From the NCBI GenBank assembly GCA_964396845.1, contig CAYNGH010000173.1:1-6843 (forward strand): a stretch of 6,843 nt of DNA, given 5' to 3'. The notes below the pieces were generated by a model, which did not search any database, was not told the origin of the DNA, and was given only the letters and a program-made list of their open reading frames with translations. Each line of letters starts with the position of its first letter. Position 1 is the first letter of the stretch. The stretch is from CAYNGH01 sp964396845 (GTDB taxonomy: Bacteria; Vulcanimicrobiota; JAJTBE01; CAYNGH01). Positions 4,785 to 6,843 of this stretch are shown piece by piece. The translations under genes were made by a program, and so were the position numbers.

Positions 4785-5965
4785 GAAAAGTTGCCATCTT
4801 AGGGGTGGGAATGACCGACTTTGGACGCCTTGAAGACGATGGTCTTATCGACATGCTCTCTGCGGCTTCCATCCGGGCCATTGATGATGCGGGGATTGAC
4901 CCTTCGATGATTCAGGGCCTTTATGTTGCCAACATGGGGGGAGGCATTCTCAACCACATGACCGGCGTTGCCAGCGCCCTTGCCGATAATATCTCCCTTC
5001 TGCCTGCCTTTGCCGACACCGTGGAAAACGGCCCCGCCTCGGGAGCTTCTGCCATCAAGAACGGAGTTATGGCGGTGGCATCGGGATATTATGATTTCAT
5101 CCTTGTAGCCGGCGGAGAGAAAATGCGGGGAGTCACCGGCTGGCGGGCTACGGATTTTGTGGCGACTCTTACCCATTCCCAGGCAGAATACATCTATGGA
5201 GTCACCCTGCCGGGAATGGCGGGGATGTTCACCCGGCTGTATATGGAAAAATACGGCTACACCCCGAAACACCTGGCAAAAGTAGCCATCAAGAACCAGA
5301 AGAACGGCATTTTGAACCCCTATGCCCATGTCCAGATGGAAATCAACATGGACGGAATTCTCAATTCTCCTGATTCCATCGTGAACAACTCCCCGGTGGC
5401 GGATCCCCTGCGTCTGTTTGACTGCTGTCCCGTTTCCGACGGGGCCGCGGCGGTCCTTTTGTGTCCTGCGGATCGGGTTGCGGAATTCAAGAAACCCTTA
5501 GTGGAAGTGGCGGGATTCGGCCAGGCCACTGACACCCATACCCTCGCAGAAAGAGATGAACCCACGGAGCTCAAAGCCGTGACCATGGCATGCAACCAGG
5601 CATACCAGCGGGCGGGAATCACCGCCGCGGACGTGGACTTTGCAGAACTGCACGATGCCTTCACCATCCTTGAGATTGCCGAGGCTGAAGCGTCGGGCCT
5701 CTTTGAAAAGGGCAAATACAAGGAAGCCCTGGAATCGGGACAGGTGGAAATAAACGGAAGCCTTCCCATCAACCCGTCGGGAGGACTTAAATCCCGGGGC
5801 CATCCCGTGGGAGCAACAGGAGTGGCCCTGGCAGTGGAAGCAGTATGGCAACTGCGAGGCGAAGCAGGAGAACGTCAGGTGAAAGATCCAAAGATAGGCC
5901 TGACAGTAAATTTCGGGGGATTCGGCAATAATGTCGTAGCCCTGGTGTTAAGGAGGCAGTCATGA
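4781..5965 (+). CDS. Thiolase-fold (SCP-x/archaeal type) protein lacking the catalytic cysteines
   Basis: This 394-residue protein is full length for the thiolase superfamily, with the family opening VRKVAILGVGMTDFGR, VAGGEKMRG (109-117), DCCPVSDGAAAVLL (214-227), HDAF (291-294), NPSGGLKSRGHPVGATG (331-347) and NFGGFG (377-382). The nucleophile site, normally E-N-A-C-A-S-G, reads E-N-G-P-A-S-G, with proline at residue 85 (codon CCC at 5033-5035). The HDCF cysteine of SCP2 thiolases is alanine, and the terminal C-x-G cysteine is also absent. The GHP histidine is kept. Ordinary thiolysis or Claisen chemistry is therefore unlikely. The GTG at 4781 is preferred: it overlaps the upstream stop (GTGA), has AAGGGAG 10 bases before it, and gives the conserved N-terminus. 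The ATG at 4754 adds nine non-conserved residues. The DUF35 partner overlaps its stop by ATGA. A repurposed lyase/aldolase like Ltp2, or a non-catalytic CoA-binding subunit, fits best. Confidence 0.92.
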   Translation: MRKVAILGVGMTDFGRLEDDGLIDMLSAASIRAIDDAGIDPSMIQGLYVANMGGGILNHMTGVASALADNISLLPAFADTVENGPASGASAIKNGVMAVASGYYDFILVAGGEKMRGVTGWRATDFVATLTHSQAEYIYGVTLPGMAGMFTRLYMEKYGYTPKHLAKVAIKNQKNGILNPYAHVQMEINMDGILNSPDSIVNNSPVADPLRLFDCCPVSDGAAAVLLCPADRVAEFKKPLVEVAGFGQATDTHTLAERDEPTELKAVTMACNQAYQRAGITAADVDFAELHDAFTILEIAEAEASGLFEKGKYKEALESGQVEINGSLPINPSGGLKSRGHPVGATGVALAVEAVWQLRGEAGERQVKDPKIGLTVNFGGFGNNVVALVLRRQS

Positions 5966-6303
5966 AAGGTAACACAACCAACGCATACCGTTGCACAAAC
6001 TGTGGCCGGATGACATATCCAAAACGGGTAGCCTGCCTGGGATGCCGGGGACGAACCTTCGAAGAAGTCCCCTTTGGACAGAAATGCACCCTGGCTACCT
6101 TCTCGGTTATATCCCAACTCCCCTGGGGCATCAATGACCGCTTTCTGACCATCGGCGTATGCCAGTTTGAAAACGGCGCAAAAGCCATGGGGCGAATCAC
6201 ATCGCCTGATGTGAAAACGGGACAACCCATGAAAGCACGATGGGAAAAGTTCCGGGAAATGGCCGGGGAACCCGTGTGGGGCTGGGTTTTCGATCCAGCT
6301 TAA
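5962..6303 (+). CDS. DUF35-type zinc-ribbon/OB-fold protein, partner of the thiolase-like enzyme
   Basis: This 113-residue protein has an N-terminal rubredoxin-like zinc ribbon, C11-x2-C14 and C25-x2-C28 (CTNC, CLGC). An OB-fold follows from about 32 to 112 (CTLATFSVISQLPWG, LTIGVCQFENGAKAMGRI, a late GEPVWGWVFDP). DUF35 proteins are obligate small partners of SCP-x-like thiolases: in the archaeal acetoacetyl-CoA thiolase/HMG-CoA synthase complex, in BbsA/BbsB of anaerobic toluene degradation, and in the Ltp2/ChsH2 steroid aldolase. There they bind the enzyme and help shape the CoA site. The ATG overlaps the thiolase stop (ATGA, 5962-5965), with TAAGGAGG ending 5 bases upstream, which favours equimolar synthesis. 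All four zinc ligands are present. The protein is slightly short for the family. It is the last gene of the operon, with a terminator 33 bases after the stop. Confidence 0.92.
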   Translation: MKGNTTNAYRCTNCGRMTYPKRVACLGCRGRTFEEVPFGQKCTLATFSVISQLPWGINDRFLTIGVCQFENGAKAMGRITSPDVKTGQPMKARWEKFREMAGEPVWGWVFDPA

Positions 6304-6336
6304 TAAACATGAGGTTCCATACCTGATAACAAAACA

Positions 6337-6363
6337 AAAACCGCCGGCCAAACCGGCGGTTTT
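6337..6363. terminator. Bidirectional intrinsic terminator between the operon and clpB
   Basis: AAAACCGCCGG (6337-6347) pairs perfectly with CCGGCGGTTTT (6353-6363) around CCAAA. The 11-bp stem has seven GC pairs. A residues precede it and T residues follow it, so it can end the operon on the plus strand and clpB on the minus strand. Convergent genes on both sides support this dual use. Confidence 0.92.
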
Positions 6364-6466
6364 GACTTTTATATTATTTATGGCAAAAGATTAAAAGTAA
6401 CGTTTATCCCAGCCAAGAAATCCCATACATTCACCCATTTCAAATAGGGCAAGAAAAAGGTTCTCC

Positions 6467-6498
6467 AATCAAACCCCCAATCAAACCCCCAATACCCC
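6467..6498. repeat. 12-bp tandem repeat, about 2.7 copies
   Basis: AATCAAACCCCC begins at 6467 and 6479, and a partial copy (AATACCCC) begins at 6491. It lies in the 138-base gap between the terminator and the clpB stop codon, just downstream of clpB on the minus strand, where it reads as G-rich runs. Too short and uninterrupted to be CRISPR. Confidence 0.75.
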
Positions 6499-6501
6499 TT
6501 A

Positions 6502-6843
6502 TTATGATGTTGTCCCGGCGGGGGTGCATTCCTGTTGTTGGACTCCCTCAAGGACGAGGCCCGATCTGGCGGGATCCCGATCTACCCTTACCGTGTGGCA
6601 TTCCTGGATTTCCCCGGCGAGGACCTTCATGGCCAGTGGATCCTGAATATATTTCTGGATGGCTCTTTTCAGGGGGCGGGCACCGTAAACGGGATCGAAG
6701 CCCACGTCCACAAGCCATTCTCTGGCCCTGTCGGTAAGATGGACTGTCAGTTTCCTTTCCAGAAGGCGTTTCTGGAGGTATCCCAGTTGAATATCTACAA
6801 TTTTACGGATTTCTTCCCGGCCAAGGTTGTTGAATATAATCAG
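6502..6843 (-). CDS. clpB: ClpB disaggregase, C-terminal 113 residues (5' end outside window)
   Basis: This is the C-terminal end of the AAA+ chaperone ClpB, which works with DnaK to pull proteins out of aggregates in an ATP-dependent hexamer. The minus-strand frame is open to the window edge. It begins IIFNNLGREEIRKIV, matching the small domain of the second AAA+ module, continues IQLGYLQKRLLERKL and LTDRAREWLV, and contains the hallmark VGFDPVYGARPLKRAIQ, which carries the sensor-2 region (GARPLKR), then QDPLAMKVLAGEI. The last 25 or so residues (from about DRDPARSG) are variable and longer than the E. coli tail. The stop is TAA at 6504-6502. Clp-family relatives share GARPLKR, but the whole stretch is closest to ClpB. 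Heat-shock regulation cannot be judged because the promoter lies outside. Confidence 0.95.
   Translation of the reverse strand: MIIFNNLGREEIRKIVDIQLGYLQKRLLERKLTVHLTDRAREWLVDVGFDPVYGARPLKRAIQKYIQDPLAMKVLAGEIQECHTVRVDRDPARSGLVLEGVQQQECTPAGTTS

Noticed and set aside
4799..5772. Long minus-strand open frames inside the thiolase-like gene
   Set aside because: They are shadows of a strongly supported plus-strand gene, with no RBS and no recognisable domains.
5787..6351. Minus-strand open frames over the DUF35 gene
   Set aside because: They are antisense to a gene with clear zinc ligands, RBS and overlap with its partner; their sequence has no family features.
6467..6498. Short tandem repeats as a CRISPR array
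   Set aside because: The repeat unit is 12 bases, contiguous and without spacers, and there are no cas genes.

Overview
This looks like a chromosomal segment from a bacterium of intermediate GC content. The most likely source is a sulfate-reducing Desulfobacterota-type organism. That placement is inferred from the gene mix (a thiolase/DUF35 pair, a sigma-54-like promoter, GNAT proteins) and the general style of the proteins; no phylogenetic marker is complete in the window. No integrase, transposase, CRISPR array or prophage gene is visible.

Layout. Positions 1-48 hold what looks like the tail of an upstream terminator and a perfect 13-bp inverted repeat. Positions 71-540 hold a well-formed sigma-70 promoter and a small AT-rich winged-helix/HTH gene. 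A promoter region rich in GTTAAC boxes and an inverted repeat (530-586) follows. Next come a 55-residue glycine-rich peptide gene (654-821), a strong intrinsic terminator (837-866), a zinc-ribbon protein of unknown function (884-1522) and a tandem-GNAT acetyltransferase (1539-2528). On the minus strand lie tRNA-Ala(GGC) with a textbook promoter (2548-2661) and a small acidic-tailed protein (2718-3008). A nucleoside phosphorylase (3199-3978) is divergent from the latter.

The most interesting part is 3992-6363. A sigma-54-like promoter, preceded by TTGTC repeats and a dyad, appears to drive a tight three-gene operon: a GNAT-like protein (4089-4784), a thiolase-fold enzyme (4781-5965) and a DUF35 zinc-ribbon/OB-fold partner (5962-6303). 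The genes are joined by 4-base GTGA and ATGA stop/start overlaps and end in a bidirectional terminator shared with a convergent clpB. In the thiolase-like protein the nucleophilic cysteine position is proline, and the second cysteine of the SCP2-thiolase HDCF motif is alanine. It is therefore unlikely to be an ordinary Claisen thiolase. By analogy with the Ltp2/ChsH2 DUF35 aldolase, it may be a repurposed thiolase-fold lyase/aldolase or a non-catalytic subunit.

The minus-strand 3' end of clpB (6502-6843) closes the window. The remaining intergenic stretches are all shorter than 300 bases.
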